This document shows positions 48,115 through 57,239 of a stretch of 64,000 bases of DNA, piece after piece. Position 1 is the first letter of the stretch. Every line of letters begins with the position of its first letter. Source of the DNA: Methylobacter sp. GTDB lineage: Bacteria; Pseudomonadota; Gammaproteobacteria; Methylococcales; Methylomonadaceae. The stretch is taken from assembly GCA_028716975.1 (NCBI GenBank), contig JAQUOU010000002.1, positions 1 through 64,000 on the forward strand. The letters are read 5' to 3'. The translations under genes were made by a program, and so were the position numbers. The notes beneath the pieces are model-generated. The model made no database searches. It was not told the DNA's origin and saw nothing but the letters and a program-made list of their open reading frames with translations.

Positions 48115-48990
48115 TTATCGGGTGGTCATGCCTGATTCATCAGAGAACTTCCACACTCTGGTGATTACCAGTACATCCAGTTCTTTAAGTAATTCTATCG
48201 GTAAGGGCGCAAACGGCGCACTCATCCTGACAATTCTTTTAGCTGCATCATCCAGCGCCTGATTTCCGGAAGACTGATTTATGCGGATACTGTATATATC
48301 TCCATCTGCTTTAATACCTACATCCATAATTAGAGTAGCTGAAAAATTTTTCTTGGCCGCCACATCCGGGTAATTCAGGTTGCCCGTTCGTTCCACTTTG
48401 CCTTCCCAATCCTTCATATATTGAGCGGCAACATATTTATGCGCACTCACGGAATTAACAAACTTTACTTTGGCTTGATCGGCACTTTGTTGACTCTGCC
48501 TGATCTCAGTGCCTAATTGGGTAATTTGTTGTTGTAAAGTCTCAGCGGATAATTGCGGATGTTTTTCCTTGCTGTCGACAACAATGGCTTTATTTGCAGT
48601 CACAACTTTCTTTTCAGCTTTTTGCTGAACAATAATTTTTTGTTTTACTTTGGGCTTGGATTCCTCAGCGGAAGTCTTCTTGATCAGTTGTTTCTGGCTA
48701 TTTCCCTGGCTGGAAAGCTTTTGTGCCGGCGGTTCGGGTTTCGTAGTTTTCTTTCCTGCTCCCAGCTGATTTTCCTGAGCCAGGAATTTTGCTTTTTCAG
48801 GCGCTTTTTTGACGGGTGTATTGACCAGTGTAATATCTATGGATCTACTGATTTTTTCCGGTTGAGGCGTGGTGAAATTAATACTCAATACAATAACAAT
48901 GTGTGCAACGGCTGCTACAAACAGGGCCACTAATAATGAATCATTATTAGATAGAGAAGCAGAAGGATAGAACATTGCCTGATTTGTCAT
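48115..48990 (-). CDS. tonB: TonB-like energy transducer
   Basis: This 291-residue protein has one N-terminal membrane anchor (about 19-38), a long Lys/Gln/Pro-rich periplasm-spanning segment (about 50-150, with a coiled-coil-like stretch at 150-170), and a C-terminal TonB domain (about 205-285; YPDVAAKKNFSATLIMDVGI, SSGNQALDDAAKRIVR). It would pass proton-motive force from an ExbBD-type complex to outer-membrane receptors. It begins 3 bp after gshB ends, as in Pseudomonas-type clusters. Confidence 0.9.
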   Translation of the reverse strand: MTNQAMFYPSASLSNNDSLLVALFVAAVAHIVIVLSINFTTPQPEKISRSIDITLVNTPVKKAPEKAKFLAQENQLGAGKKTTKPEPPAQKLSSQGNSQKQLIKKTSAEESKPKVKQKIIVQQKAEKKVVTANKAIVVDSKEKHPQLSAETLQQQITQLGTEIRQSQQSADQAKVKFVNSVSAHKYVAAQYMKDWEGKVERTGNLNYPDVAAKKNFSATLIMDVGIKADGDIYSIRINQSSGNQALDDAAKRIVRMSAPFAPLPIELLKELDVLVITRVWKFSDESGMTTR

Positions 48991-48993
48991 ATT

Positions 48994-49941
48994 TTAGTGA
49001 AGGGTTATTTCAATATGGTCCATTAACAGTCCGGCAATATTAAGTCCAAACTGACGATCCAGCTCCTGCACGCAAGTGGGGCTGGTCACATTAATTTCAG
49101 TCAGGGTATCGCCAATCACATCAAGTCCTACAAAAACCAGGCCTTTTTGCCGAAGCGTAGGCCCCACTTCATTGGCAATCCAGAGGTCTCTTTCGGTTAA
49201 TGGGCGACCTTCCGCAGAACCTCCGGCAGCGAGATTGCCGCGGGTTTCACCTTGAGCAGGTATACGGGCCAACGCATAAGGCACTGCTTCGCCATTAACC
49301 ACTATGATGCGTTTATCGCCATCTTTGATTGCAGGGAGATATTTTTGAGCCATAACATACCGGTTGTTATATTGGGTCATAGTTTCCAGTATTACGCTGA
49401 GATTAGGATCGCCCTGACGCAAATGAAAAATTGATGTGCCGCCCATTCCATCCAGGGGCTTTAATATAATTTCTCCCTGTTCCTGTAGAAAGCTCCTGAT
49501 CCTGGCCGGTTCCCGGGCCACCAGGGTTTCGGCGCAACATTGCGGAAACCAGGCGGTAAAGAGCTTTTCATTTGCATCCCGCAATGACTGCGGTTTATTT
49601 ACCACATAGACACCCAAATTTTCCGCGCGTTCCAATAGATAAGTGGCATAGATATATTCCTGATCGAAAGGCGGATCCTTGCGCATCATAATAACGTTAA
49701 GCTGATCCAGTGGAATATCCTGTTCTGCAATAAACCGGTGCCACTGTTGTGGATCACGCTGAACATTTAATGTACGGGTCCGGGCGTAAGCTCTGCCGTT
49801 TCTAAGAAACAAGTCATTGAGTTCCATATAATGCAATTCCCAGCCTCTGGACTGGGCTTCAAGCAGCATGGCAAAACTGGTATCTTTTTTTATGTTTATA
49901 TGGGCTATGGAATCCATGACCATACCGAGCTTAATAGGCAT
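48994..49941 (-). CDS. gshB: Glutathione synthetase
   Basis: This 315-residue ATP-grasp ligase joins gamma-glutamylcysteine and glycine. Motifs: N-terminal LGMVMDSIAHINIKKDTSFA, MRKDPPFDQEYIYATYLLE, the ATP-binding LKPLDGMGGTSIF loop, and C-terminal INVTSPTCVQELD for metal/substrate binding. It is the first gene of the leftward cluster down to pyrX, divergent from rpmB. Confidence 0.97.
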   Translation of the reverse strand: MPIKLGMVMDSIAHINIKKDTSFAMLLEAQSRGWELHYMELNDLFLRNGRAYARTRTLNVQRDPQQWHRFIAEQDIPLDQLNVIMMRKDPPFDQEYIYATYLLERAENLGVYVVNKPQSLRDANEKLFTAWFPQCCAETLVAREPARIRSFLQEQGEIILKPLDGMGGTSIFHLRQGDPNLSVILETMTQYNNRYVMAQKYLPAIKDGDKRIIVVNGEAVPYALARIPAQGETRGNLAAGGSAEGRPLTERDLWIANEVGPTLRQKGLVFVGLDVIGDTLTEINVTSPTCVQELDRQFGLNIAGLLMDHIEITLH

Positions 49942-50010
49942 TATTGTCCTGTTATAATTACTTCAAAAATAAATAGTCAGCGCTTGCGCAGTTCATTTTA
50001 TAGATTGTTA

Positions 50011-50039
50011 TTTACCTTGAAAAGATTTTTTGGTATAAA
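50011..50039 (+). promoter_or_regulatory. Likely rpmB-rpmG promoter
   Basis: TTTACC (50011-50016) and TATAAA (50034-50039) are separated by exactly 17 bp, giving a start about 35-40 bp before rpmB. AGGT lies 6 bases before the rpmB ATG. Confidence 0.55.
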
Positions 50040-50082
50040 GATTGGCTAACTTTTAGATTTAGGCACAGATTAGAGGTCCATC

Positions 50083-50319
50083 ATGTCCAGAGTATGTCAA
50101 GTAACAGGAAAACGCCCTGTTACTGGTAATAACGTATCACACGCTAACAACAAAACCAAAAGACGCTTTCTTCCAAACCTGCAGTCTCACAGATTTTGGG
50201 TGGAAACCGAGAATCGTTGGGTTCGTCTTCGGCTTTCAACAAAAGGAATGCGGATCATTGATAAAAAAGGCATTGATGCTGTTTTGGCGGATTTGCGTAG
50301 TAGTGGCAATAAGGTCTAA
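50083..50319 (+). CDS. rpmB: 50S ribosomal protein L28
   Basis: This 78-residue protein begins [20 protein letters not shown] and keeps the [13 protein letters not shown] and [12 protein letters not shown] segments of bacterial L28. Only one cysteine is present, so it is the zinc-free (C-minus) form. rpmG follows after 12 bp, the standard pair. Confidence 0.98.
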   Translation: MSRVCQVTGKRPVTGNNVSHANNKTKRRFLPNLQSHRFWVETENRWVRLRLSTKGMRIIDKKGIDAVLADLRSSGNKV

Positions 50320-50331
50320 AGGGGATAGAAA

Positions 50332-50487
50332 ATGCGCGATAAAATTAAACTGATTTCTACTGAAGGCACCGGGCACTTTTATACCACAACAAAAAACAAG
50401 CGAACCATGCCTGAAAAAATGGAGATTAAAAAATTTGACCCGGTTGTTCGCAAACATGTGATGTACAAGGAAGCCAAAATTAAATAA
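50332..50487 (+). CDS. rpmG: 50S ribosomal protein L33
   Basis: This 51-residue reading frame, ATG at 50332 to TAA at 50487, translates as [20 protein letters not shown], then [20 protein letters not shown] and a [11 protein letters not shown] end, a complete bacterial L33. It has no cysteine, so it is the zinc-independent form, matching L28. A GGGGA site lies about 7 bases before the ATG. It ends in a strong terminator. Confidence 0.97.
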   Translation: MRDKIKLISTEGTGHFYTTTKNKRTMPEKMEIKKFDPVVRKHVMYKEAKIK

Positions 50488-50506
50488 TGATGGGTTGAAG
50501 TTGCTT

Positions 50507-50533
50507 AACCACAGCTGACTCTTCTGTGGTTTT
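50507..50533 (+). terminator. Intrinsic terminator of rpmB-rpmG
   Basis: AACCACAG (50507-50514) pairs with CTGTGGTT (50524-50531) around a 9-nt loop and runs into TTTT. It lies 20 bp after rpmG and just before the stop of the convergent cNMP/rhodanese gene. Confidence 0.8.
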
Positions 50534-50560
50534 GCTGACTATTCTCTTTAAATTATTCAC

Positions 50561-51919
50561 TCAGCTACCTTTAAGCCTATCGAGAACCTGCGTCAATTTT
50601 TCCATCTGTTTAAATAATATTCGATACTGCTTTTCCGTATGCTCTTTTTCAAGCTCCAGCCTTTTGCATTTATCGGTGAGTTGATGATTTGTTTTTCTTA
50701 AGTTTTCATTTTCTGATTTAAGAAATCTTATACGATCCTCCCGATCGCTACCGGCAGTGGATATTGGCTTATCGCCAGCCTCCGGATGATTTTCCCTGTG
50801 AACACTTTCGCCGGGATCAATCAGCGTTTCAATGCCGTCATCTATATTAAAATGAGCAGTTTCATTGTTCGGATCCGGCTCAATGCCCTCCATTCCCTTT
50901 TTTAAAATCATGGCGTTAAACTTATGCTTAAGCAATAAAAATGCGGCAGCTTCACTGACCTTGCCATTAGCACAAACAACGATGAGGGGGGTTTCACGGT
51001 TTAAGGTTTTAAGCTGCATTCTCAATGAAAAAAAAGGCGCATTAATACTGCAATTCAGATGTCGAATTTTATATTCATCCGGAGAGCGAACATCCAGAAT
51101 GGTAGCTCCCTGTTTTAACGCCTCTTGCATCTCTGCATAATTTACGAACTTTAAAGAAGGCTCTTTTATCAAGGATAAAAATTGTTTTTTCCCCAGACGC
51201 AATAAACTTATATCCGTCAGCGCCGTAATTGTTAAGTTTCGGGGCGCATCGGAAATCAGGGAATCCTCACCAAAAGTATCGCCGTTTCGCAGCTGGGCCA
51301 GTTTAATTTCCTTCGCGTTTGGTGACGGCTTACGTGTTAAAAGGCACTCGCCGCTTTTTATCAAATAAAAGTAATCACCTGCGCTCCCTTGCTCAACAAT
51401 GATTTCATCTTTGCTAAAACTGATCATTTCCATGCTGATTAGAATTTTTTGTAAATTAGCGGGAGGAAGGCTTTGAAAAACAGGCAGTTTCAGTAAGGCT
51501 GTCATCCAGTCGTCCTGATCGGCTTCAGGCTCTTCAGTGACCATATAGGTATTGTCCTCTTTATAGCAAAGGGGGGGCGGATTATTAACACTATCAGCAT
51601 CCAGGCGCAAAAAACGCACAACTCCCTTCGCAACTGCATCAATTTTTCTCGGAATCTGGTGAGCTAGTGCAAATCTTGCAGACTCACTTTCAGCGTTTAT
51701 GATTTCAACGATTAGCCCTTCTGCCTGAAGAATAACTTCACCCTTTATCAAATAGACAAGATAACTATCTGTATCTCCCTTTTCAAATAAGATTCCGCCA
51801 TCAATTTCCTGGACAGCCATTTGAGCGCATAATGCACTAAATTGAGCAACCGGCAATGCGGTCAGTGGAATTAACTTACGGATAACCGCAGCGTCTTCAG
51901 AGCTTAAATCCACAGTCAT
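50561..51919 (-). CDS. Double cNMP-binding, rhodanese and coiled-coil protein
   Basis: This 452-residue cytosolic protein holds a degenerate cNMP-type roll (about 10-110, KGDTDSYLVYLIKGEV), a clear second cNMP roll (about 140-265; VEQGSAGDYFYLIKSGE, LRNGDTFGEDSLISDAPRN), a rhodanese domain (about 270-355; ILDVRSPDEYKIRHL) with an active-site-type cysteine in LIVVCANGKVSEA, and a C-terminal coiled coil (about 395-450). In the second roll the phosphate cassette is GEDSLISDAPRN, near but not identical to the cAMP-binding consensus. ATG at 51919 preferred; AAGG lies 8 bases upstream. The function is unknown; the layout suggests a signal-gated sulfur-transfer or scaffold protein. Confidence 0.85.
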   Translation of the reverse strand: MTVDLSSEDAAVIRKLIPLTALPVAQFSALCAQMAVQEIDGGILFEKGDTDSYLVYLIKGEVILQAEGLIVEIINAESESARFALAHQIPRKIDAVAKGVVRFLRLDADSVNNPPPLCYKEDNTYMVTEEPEADQDDWMTALLKLPVFQSLPPANLQKILISMEMISFSKDEIIVEQGSAGDYFYLIKSGECLLTRKPSPNAKEIKLAQLRNGDTFGEDSLISDAPRNLTITALTDISLLRLGKKQFLSLIKEPSLKFVNYAEMQEALKQGATILDVRSPDEYKIRHLNCSINAPFFSLRMQLKTLNRETPLIVVCANGKVSEAAAFLLLKHKFNAMILKKGMEGIEPDPNNETAHFNIDDGIETLIDPGESVHRENHPEAGDKPISTAGSDREDRIRFLKSENENLRKTNHQLTDKCKRLELEKEHTEKQYRILFKQMEKLTQVLDRLKGS

Positions 51920-52064
51920 CAAAATACCTTAAATAGGGTTAATCAATTAAATAGTAGATGATTCTATCTCGATTATCGGGAAACTATAGATTTTAATCCT
52001 TGTCCTTGTATTAAATACTTTTAAACATATATTGTCTATGCCGCTTAATAATCCTGGAGCCTTG

Positions 52065-53423
52065 ATGAATAATAAATTATTGAAACATCTTTTATTTATA
52101 ACTTTTTTATCCATTTTTATTCCCTCAATATCCCAGTCAGGTTTACCGGCTTTTGCCGAAGGTCAGCCGTTGCCATCCCTTGCTCCAATGCTTGAACGCA
52201 GTATGCCGGCGGTAGTAAATATCTCGACATCAACTAATATCGAGGTTAGTGAAAATCCACTCATGCAGGATCCGTTTTTCCGCCATTTTTTTAATGTGCC
52301 TGATGATCAGCCGCGTCAATTGCAACGAAACAGCCTGGGTTCGGGCGTAATTATCGACAGCCAGCACGGTTATGTACTGACTAATAATCACGTTATTGAT
52401 AAAGCCAGCAAAATTTTGGTGACCTTAAATGACGGGCGGCAGCTCAATGCCGAATTAATCGGTACCGATCCGGAAGCCGATATTGCTGTCATTCATATTC
52501 CTGCCGATAATTTAACACAGCTGCAAATTGCCGACTCAAGCCAATTGAAAGTCGGTGATTTTGTCGTTGCTATCGGTAATCCCTTTGGCTTAGGACAGAC
52601 GGTGACCTCCGGTATAGTCAGCGCCTTGGGACGCTCAGGGCTTGGCATAGAAGGATATGAAGATTTTATTCAGACCGATGCTTCAATCAATCCAGGCAAT
52701 TCCGGGGGCGCGCTGGTTAATCTGCGAGGCGAGTTCATCGGTATGAATACGGCAATTCTCGCACCCACCGGCGGAAATGTCGGCATCGGTTTTGCCATCC
52801 CATCCAATATGGTTATGACTATTAAGGAGTCGCTGGTTAAGCACGGCGAAGTTCGCCGCGGCTTATTAGGGGTAACCACCCAGGATTTGACTCCTGAACT
52901 GGTCAAGGCTTTTAATCTGCAAAACAGGCAAGGCGCCGTTATCAGCCGGATTGAAAGTAATTCACCTGCAGCAAAAGCCGGTTTGGAACCCGGCGATATT
53001 ATTGTTGCAGCTAACGGTCGGCCCATTAAAAACAGCTATGACCTTCGCAATATCATCGGCCTCTTGCAAATTGGCGACCAGGTAAACATAGAGTACTCCC
53101 ACGGCAATGAAAAAAAAGAAGTGATTGCTACTATTGGAAAAGTGACGCAACTACAACTGGCAGGAAATAACCTGCATCCCAGATTGCAGGGCGCGTTACT
53201 CAGTGCAACGCAAAAAAATCAGGTTGAAGGCGTTTTAATTGCAAAAGTTGAGACGTCATCCCCTGCCTGGCGCACAGGCTTACGTGCTGGAGACGTTATA
53301 ATATCTGCCAATCGCTATCGTACGCGGAATCTTGCCGAGTTAAGACAGGTCGTTGATCCTAATGATGCTCTGCTGCTTAACATTCAGCGAGGACAGGAAG
53401 GGTTCTTTGTTGTGTTAAAGTAA
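52065..53423 (+). CDS. degQ: Periplasmic HtrA-family serine protease DegQ/DegP
   Basis: This 452-residue secreted protease has a signal peptide (about 1-32, ending near PAFA) and a trypsin-like domain with triad H109 (TNNHVID), D139 (EADIAVIHI) and S213 (NPGNSGGALV). Two PDZ domains follow (about 255-345 and 365-450). Its size and short Q-linker fit DegQ rather than DegP. I chose the ATG at 52065, with GGAG 5 bases before it and a proper signal peptide; the frame is open to an upstream start at 52032. A GCCGAATC/GATTCGG(t)C hairpin without a T tract lies 60-80 bp after the stop. Confidence 0.95.
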   Translation: MNNKLLKHLLFITFLSIFIPSISQSGLPAFAEGQPLPSLAPMLERSMPAVVNISTSTNIEVSENPLMQDPFFRHFFNVPDDQPRQLQRNSLGSGVIIDSQHGYVLTNNHVIDKASKILVTLNDGRQLNAELIGTDPEADIAVIHIPADNLTQLQIADSSQLKVGDFVVAIGNPFGLGQTVTSGIVSALGRSGLGIEGYEDFIQTDASINPGNSGGALVNLRGEFIGMNTAILAPTGGNVGIGFAIPSNMVMTIKESLVKHGEVRRGLLGVTTQDLTPELVKAFNLQNRQGAVISRIESNSPAAKAGLEPGDIIVAANGRPIKNSYDLRNIIGLLQIGDQVNIEYSHGNEKKEVIATIGKVTQLQLAGNNLHPRLQGALLSATQKNQVEGVLIAKVETSSPAWRTGLRAGDVIISANRYRTRNLAELRQVVDPNDALLLNIQRGQEGFFVVLK

Positions 53424-53533
53424 TAGGTTAAGAGATTAAAAGTATTGTGGTCATTATCGCAATAACAGGAATCTATTCCTTTTGCCGAATCAGGAAAGAT
53501 TCGGTGCAGCATTCTTAATACTGATATAAAACT

Positions 53534-54055
53534 GTGACTACTGAGAGACAATTTATCCCGTTAAACATTGCCGTGCTGGTGATTTCCGACAGCCGCAATG
53601 AAGCCGACGATATATCCGGTAAAATCCTGGTAGAGCGAGCAACCGAGGCAGGACATCAGGTTATTGAAAAGAAAATTGTGCCTGATAATATTTACCAGAT
53701 CAGGGCAGCCGTTTCCAACTGGATTGTAGCGGATAATATTAATGTAGTGTTAACTACAGGCGGCACGGGTGTAACCGGTAGGGACGGGACTCCTGAGGCG
53801 GTTGAGCCTTTGCTGGATAAGACGCTGGCTGGTTTTGGCGAAATTTTCAGGATGATTTCCTATCATGACATTAAAACCTCAACCATTCAGTCCCGAGCTA
53901 TTGCCGGCGTCGCTAATGCGACTTATATATTTTGCCTGCCGGGCTCATCGGGGGCCTGCCGCACCGCCTGGGATGTATTAATCAGGGAGCAGCTGGATCA
54001 CCGTACCTGGCCCTGCAATCTGGTGCAGCTCATGCCCCGGCTGATGGAGGAATAA
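53534..54055 (+). CDS. moaB: Molybdenum cofactor biosynthesis protein MoaB
   Basis: This 173-residue MogA/MoaB-fold protein has the ILVISDSR-like AVLVISDSRNEADD start, the LTTGGTGVTGRDGTPEA loop that binds the pterin, and FCLPGSSGACRTAWD. It is a molybdopterin adenylyltransferase or its close homologue. The start codon is GTG and no strong ribosome-binding site is seen. The next gene starts 2 bp after its stop, so the moaB-DUF423-pepN genes are probably cotranscribed. Confidence 0.94.
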   Translation: MTTERQFIPLNIAVLVISDSRNEADDISGKILVERATEAGHQVIEKKIVPDNIYQIRAAVSNWIVADNINVVLTTGGTGVTGRDGTPEAVEPLLDKTLAGFGEIFRMISYHDIKTSTIQSRAIAGVANATYIFCLPGSSGACRTAWDVLIREQLDHRTWPCNLVQLMPRLMEE

Positions 54056-54057
54056 CA

Positions 54058-54453
54058 TTGCCTTCTGTCTTTTTGTTTCTCGGCGCCTTAAACGCATTCA
54101 TCGCCGTCGGCATGGGCGCATTTGGCGCTCATGGCTTAAAAGCCATCTTAAGCCAGGAGCTTTTAAGCGTTTATCAAACCGGTGTTACTTATCATATGTG
54201 GCATGCTCTGGGTCTGATCAGCATTGGATTTATCCGGCAGCAGACACCTGATTCCCGCTTATTGCGTTGCGCCGGCTGGCTGATGTTTATGGGCATTATC
54301 CTGTTCCCCGGCAGTTTATATCTGTTGTCAATTTTAAATATAAGATGGCTGGGTATCATTACGCCTTTCGGCGGGCTTGCTTTTTTAACAGCCTGGCTAT
54401 TGCTTACCTTTTTCGCCGCCAGGAACAACCTGGCCTTACCAGGAAAAAAATAA
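54058..54453 (+). CDS. DUF423 small membrane protein
   Basis: This 131-residue protein has four membrane helices and the family N-terminus FLGALNAFIAVGMGAFGAHG, with YHMWHALGL in the second helix. The start is a TTG at 54058 with a full GGAGG 7 bases upstream, inside the last codons of moaB; the frame is also open upstream of that. DUF423/YgdD proteins are of unknown function. It overlaps the pepN start by 1 bp (TAATG). Confidence 0.88.
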   Translation: MPSVFLFLGALNAFIAVGMGAFGAHGLKAILSQELLSVYQTGVTYHMWHALGLISIGFIRQQTPDSRLLRCAGWLMFMGIILFPGSLYLLSILNIRWLGIITPFGGLAFLTAWLLLTFFAARNNLALPGKK

Positions 54454-57107
54454 TGCGCGACGCTAATCCACAAACCATTTATCTAAAAGATTACACCGCC
54501 CCCGAATATCTTATTCACAGCGTAGCCTTGCACTTTGTTCTCGATGATGAAAACACCAGGGTTACCTCAAAGCTCACCATGAGCCGTAACCCTGCCAGTC
54601 AGTCACGCGACAAATCACTGATTTTGTCGGGCGAAAACCTGAAATTAATTCGCATTAACCTGAATGACGGCAATGACTTAACGGAGGAGCACTATCAGCT
54701 GACTCAGGACTCGTTAATTATTAATGAAGTGCCGCAGCAGCAGAATTTTATCCTGACCATCGAAAACGTGATTAATCCGAAAGCCAATACCGCGCTGGAA
54801 GGTCTGTATCTTTCCAATAGCATGCTGTGTACGCAATGCGAAGCTGAAGGTTTTAGAAAAATCACTTACTTTCTGGATCGTCCCGATGTTATGGCGCGGT
54901 TTACCACGACTTTAACAGGCGATAAAGAGCGTTATCCGGTTTTATTGTCGAATGGCAACAAAGTTGACCAAGGCGAATTGCCCGGTAATCTCCACTGGGT
55001 GACTTGGGAAGACCCTTTTAACAAACCTTGTTATTTATTTGCACTGGTTGCAGGCCGCTTGGAATGCCTTAAAGACAGCTTTACCACGCTGTCCGGGCGT
55101 AATATCAGCTTGCAAATCTTCGTAGAAAAACAGGATCTGGACAAATGCGGCCATGCGATGCAATCGCTAAAAAACGCCATGCAATGGGATGAGCAGGTTT
55201 ATGGACGCGAATATGACCTGGATTTATATATGATCGTTGCGGTAGGCCATTTCAATATGGGCGCCATGGAAAATAAAGGGCTTAACGTATTTAATACCAA
55301 GTTTGTGCTGGCGCGGCCTGATACGGCGACAGACTCTGATTATGAACATATCGAAGGCGTTATCGGCCATGAATATTTTCATAACTGGACCGGCAACCGC
55401 ATTACCTGCCGGGACTGGTTCCAGCTCAGCCTGAAAGAAGGCTTTACGGTATTTCGCGATCAGGAATTTACCGGCGACCGCACCTCCAGAGCCGTAAAGC
55501 GCATTGAAGATGTCAATATGCTGCGCACCCGCCAGTTTGCTGAAGACGCAGGGCCATTGGCGCATCCGATACGGCCTGAGTCCTATATTGAAATCAATAA
55601 CTTCTACACCTTGACCGTGTATGAAAAAGGCGCGGAAGTGGTGCGGATGATACGCACCTTGCTGGGCGCCGAAGGGTTTCGTAAAGGCAGTGATTTATAT
55701 TTTGAGCGCCATGACGGGCAGGCTGTTACCTGTGATGATTTCATTAGTGCCATGGAAGACGCCAATGGGGCAGATTTGACTCAATTCCGGCGCTGGTACT
55801 CCCAAGCCGGTACGCCGCTATTAAATGTTCAGCAGCATTATGACCCATCTAAAAAAACGCTTACCTTAACCATCAAACAAAGCTGCCCGCCGACTCCGGG
55901 ACAGGCAATTAAGGAACCGTTGCACATTCCGGTTACGGTAGGCTTGCTTAATAGCGACGGCTCTAACGCCTCCTGCATGTTGCAAGGCACGGATCGGGCC
56001 GCTGAGGAGGTGATCTTGCAGCTAACACAAGCGGAACAATCCTTTACTTTAGAAAATTTACCGGCGCCAAAGCCTGTTGTTTCAATTTTAAGAGGGTTTT
56101 CAGCGCCGGTTAAACTGGTGATGGAGCGCAGTCTTGAAGAACTGGCTTTTTTATTAAGCTACGACCGCGATACCTTTAATCGTTGGGAAGCAGGACAACA
56201 ACTAGCAGGGCAGATTATCTCAGGGCTGATTGCCGATCTGCAAAATGGCCGGAATTTGCAGGTGAATCCTGTTTTTATCAATGCCTTCAAACAGGTACTG
56301 GAACAGTCATGGGATGACTTATCTTATTTTTCCTTGTTAATAAGCCTGCCTTCAGAAATCTATCTGGCAGAACAAATGCAGGTCATTGATGTAGACGCCC
56401 TTCATAAAGCCAGAGAATTTGTCGTACTGACGCTAGCCGAGCAGTTACAAACGCAGTTTAGAACTTTATACCTGGCTAATAATCGTGAAGAGTCAGGACA
56501 GTTTGATGCCGGCGCTATCGGGCGCAGACGTATTAAAAACACCTGCCTGAGTTATTTAGGCAAACTGGAAAATGCAGAGATTCAGAAATGGGCGGCTACC
56601 GCACAAAATACCGCTAAAAATATGACTGACCAAATCGCAGCCTTAGCCGTTATTGTCAATAATCCGCATCCTGCCCAACACTCGTGTTTAGACAATTTTT
56701 ACCGGCAATGGCAAGCCGAAGCGCTGGTTATTGATAAATGGTTTGCGCTGCAAGCTTCCAGTCCCATGCCGGATACATTTGCCAAGGTACTGTCATTAAT
56801 GAAACATCCGGCGTTTGATTTAAAAAATCCCAATCGCGTTAGAGCTTTAATCGGAGCATTTAGTCAGGCTAATCCGTTACATTTTCATGCTGCAAATGGC
56901 CAGGGTTATCAATTTCTCGCCGATCAAATTATTGCGCTCAACACTTTAAATCCGCAGGTCGCTTCTCGCATGGTGAATGCATTAACATCGTGGCGCCGGT
57001 ATGACGAGGCAAGACAGGAGCTAATGAAAGCGCAGTTGAAAAGAATTATCTCTACCGAAGCAATTTCCAGCGATGTTTACGAGGTGGCAAGCAAAAGTCT
57101 TCTTTAA
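54453..57107 (+). CDS. pepN: Aminopeptidase N
   Basis: This 884-residue M1 zinc aminopeptidase has the exopeptidase motif GAMEN (MGAMENKGLNVF) and the zinc motif HEYFH with the downstream Glu in LKEGFTVFRDQEF. Its four-domain length matches E. coli PepN (870). It cleaves N-terminal residues from peptides in the cytosol. The true start is ATG at 54453, which overlaps the preceding stop; a longer frame upstream runs within the DUF423 gene and is not coding. Confidence 0.97.
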   Translation: MRDANPQTIYLKDYTAPEYLIHSVALHFVLDDENTRVTSKLTMSRNPASQSRDKSLILSGENLKLIRINLNDGNDLTEEHYQLTQDSLIINEVPQQQNFILTIENVINPKANTALEGLYLSNSMLCTQCEAEGFRKITYFLDRPDVMARFTTTLTGDKERYPVLLSNGNKVDQGELPGNLHWVTWEDPFNKPCYLFALVAGRLECLKDSFTTLSGRNISLQIFVEKQDLDKCGHAMQSLKNAMQWDEQVYGREYDLDLYMIVAVGHFNMGAMENKGLNVFNTKFVLARPDTATDSDYEHIEGVIGHEYFHNWTGNRITCRDWFQLSLKEGFTVFRDQEFTGDRTSRAVKRIEDVNMLRTRQFAEDAGPLAHPIRPESYIEINNFYTLTVYEKGAEVVRMIRTLLGAEGFRKGSDLYFERHDGQAVTCDDFISAMEDANGADLTQFRRWYSQAGTPLLNVQQHYDPSKKTLTLTIKQSCPPTPGQAIKEPLHIPVTVGLLNSDGSNASCMLQGTDRAAEEVILQLTQAEQSFTLENLPAPKPVVSILRGFSAPVKLVMERSLEELAFLLSYDRDTFNRWEAGQQLAGQIISGLIADLQNGRNLQVNPVFINAFKQVLEQSWDDLSYFSLLISLPSEIYLAEQMQVIDVDALHKAREFVVLTLAEQLQTQFRTLYLANNREESGQFDAGAIGRRRIKNTCLSYLGKLENAEIQKWAATAQNTAKNMTDQIAALAVIVNNPHPAQHSCLDNFYRQWQAEALVIDKWFALQASSPMPDTFAKVLSLMKHPAFDLKNPNRVRALIGAFSQANPLHFHAANGQGYQFLADQIIALNTLNPQVASRMVNALTSWRRYDEARQELMKAQLKRIISTEAISSDVYEVASKSLL

Positions 57108-57239
57108 AGCGTAAGTTTCAAGGATGTGTTTTCGATACTCATTTCTCGTTAAATCACCACGAATGTTTCATTGACTGATAAAATATTATTGCCAACTGAA
57201 ACACATATAATCGTTAAAGCACATCCCGGAGAGGACACT

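Noticed and set aside
53482..53503. GCCGAATC hairpin between degQ and moaB as a terminator
   Set aside because: The stem is good, but no T tract follows on either strand; kept only as a remark under degQ.
54267..54452. N-terminal extension of aminopeptidase N
   Set aside because: It lies in another frame of the DUF423 gene; the pepN family start and the TAATG overlap place the true start at 54453.
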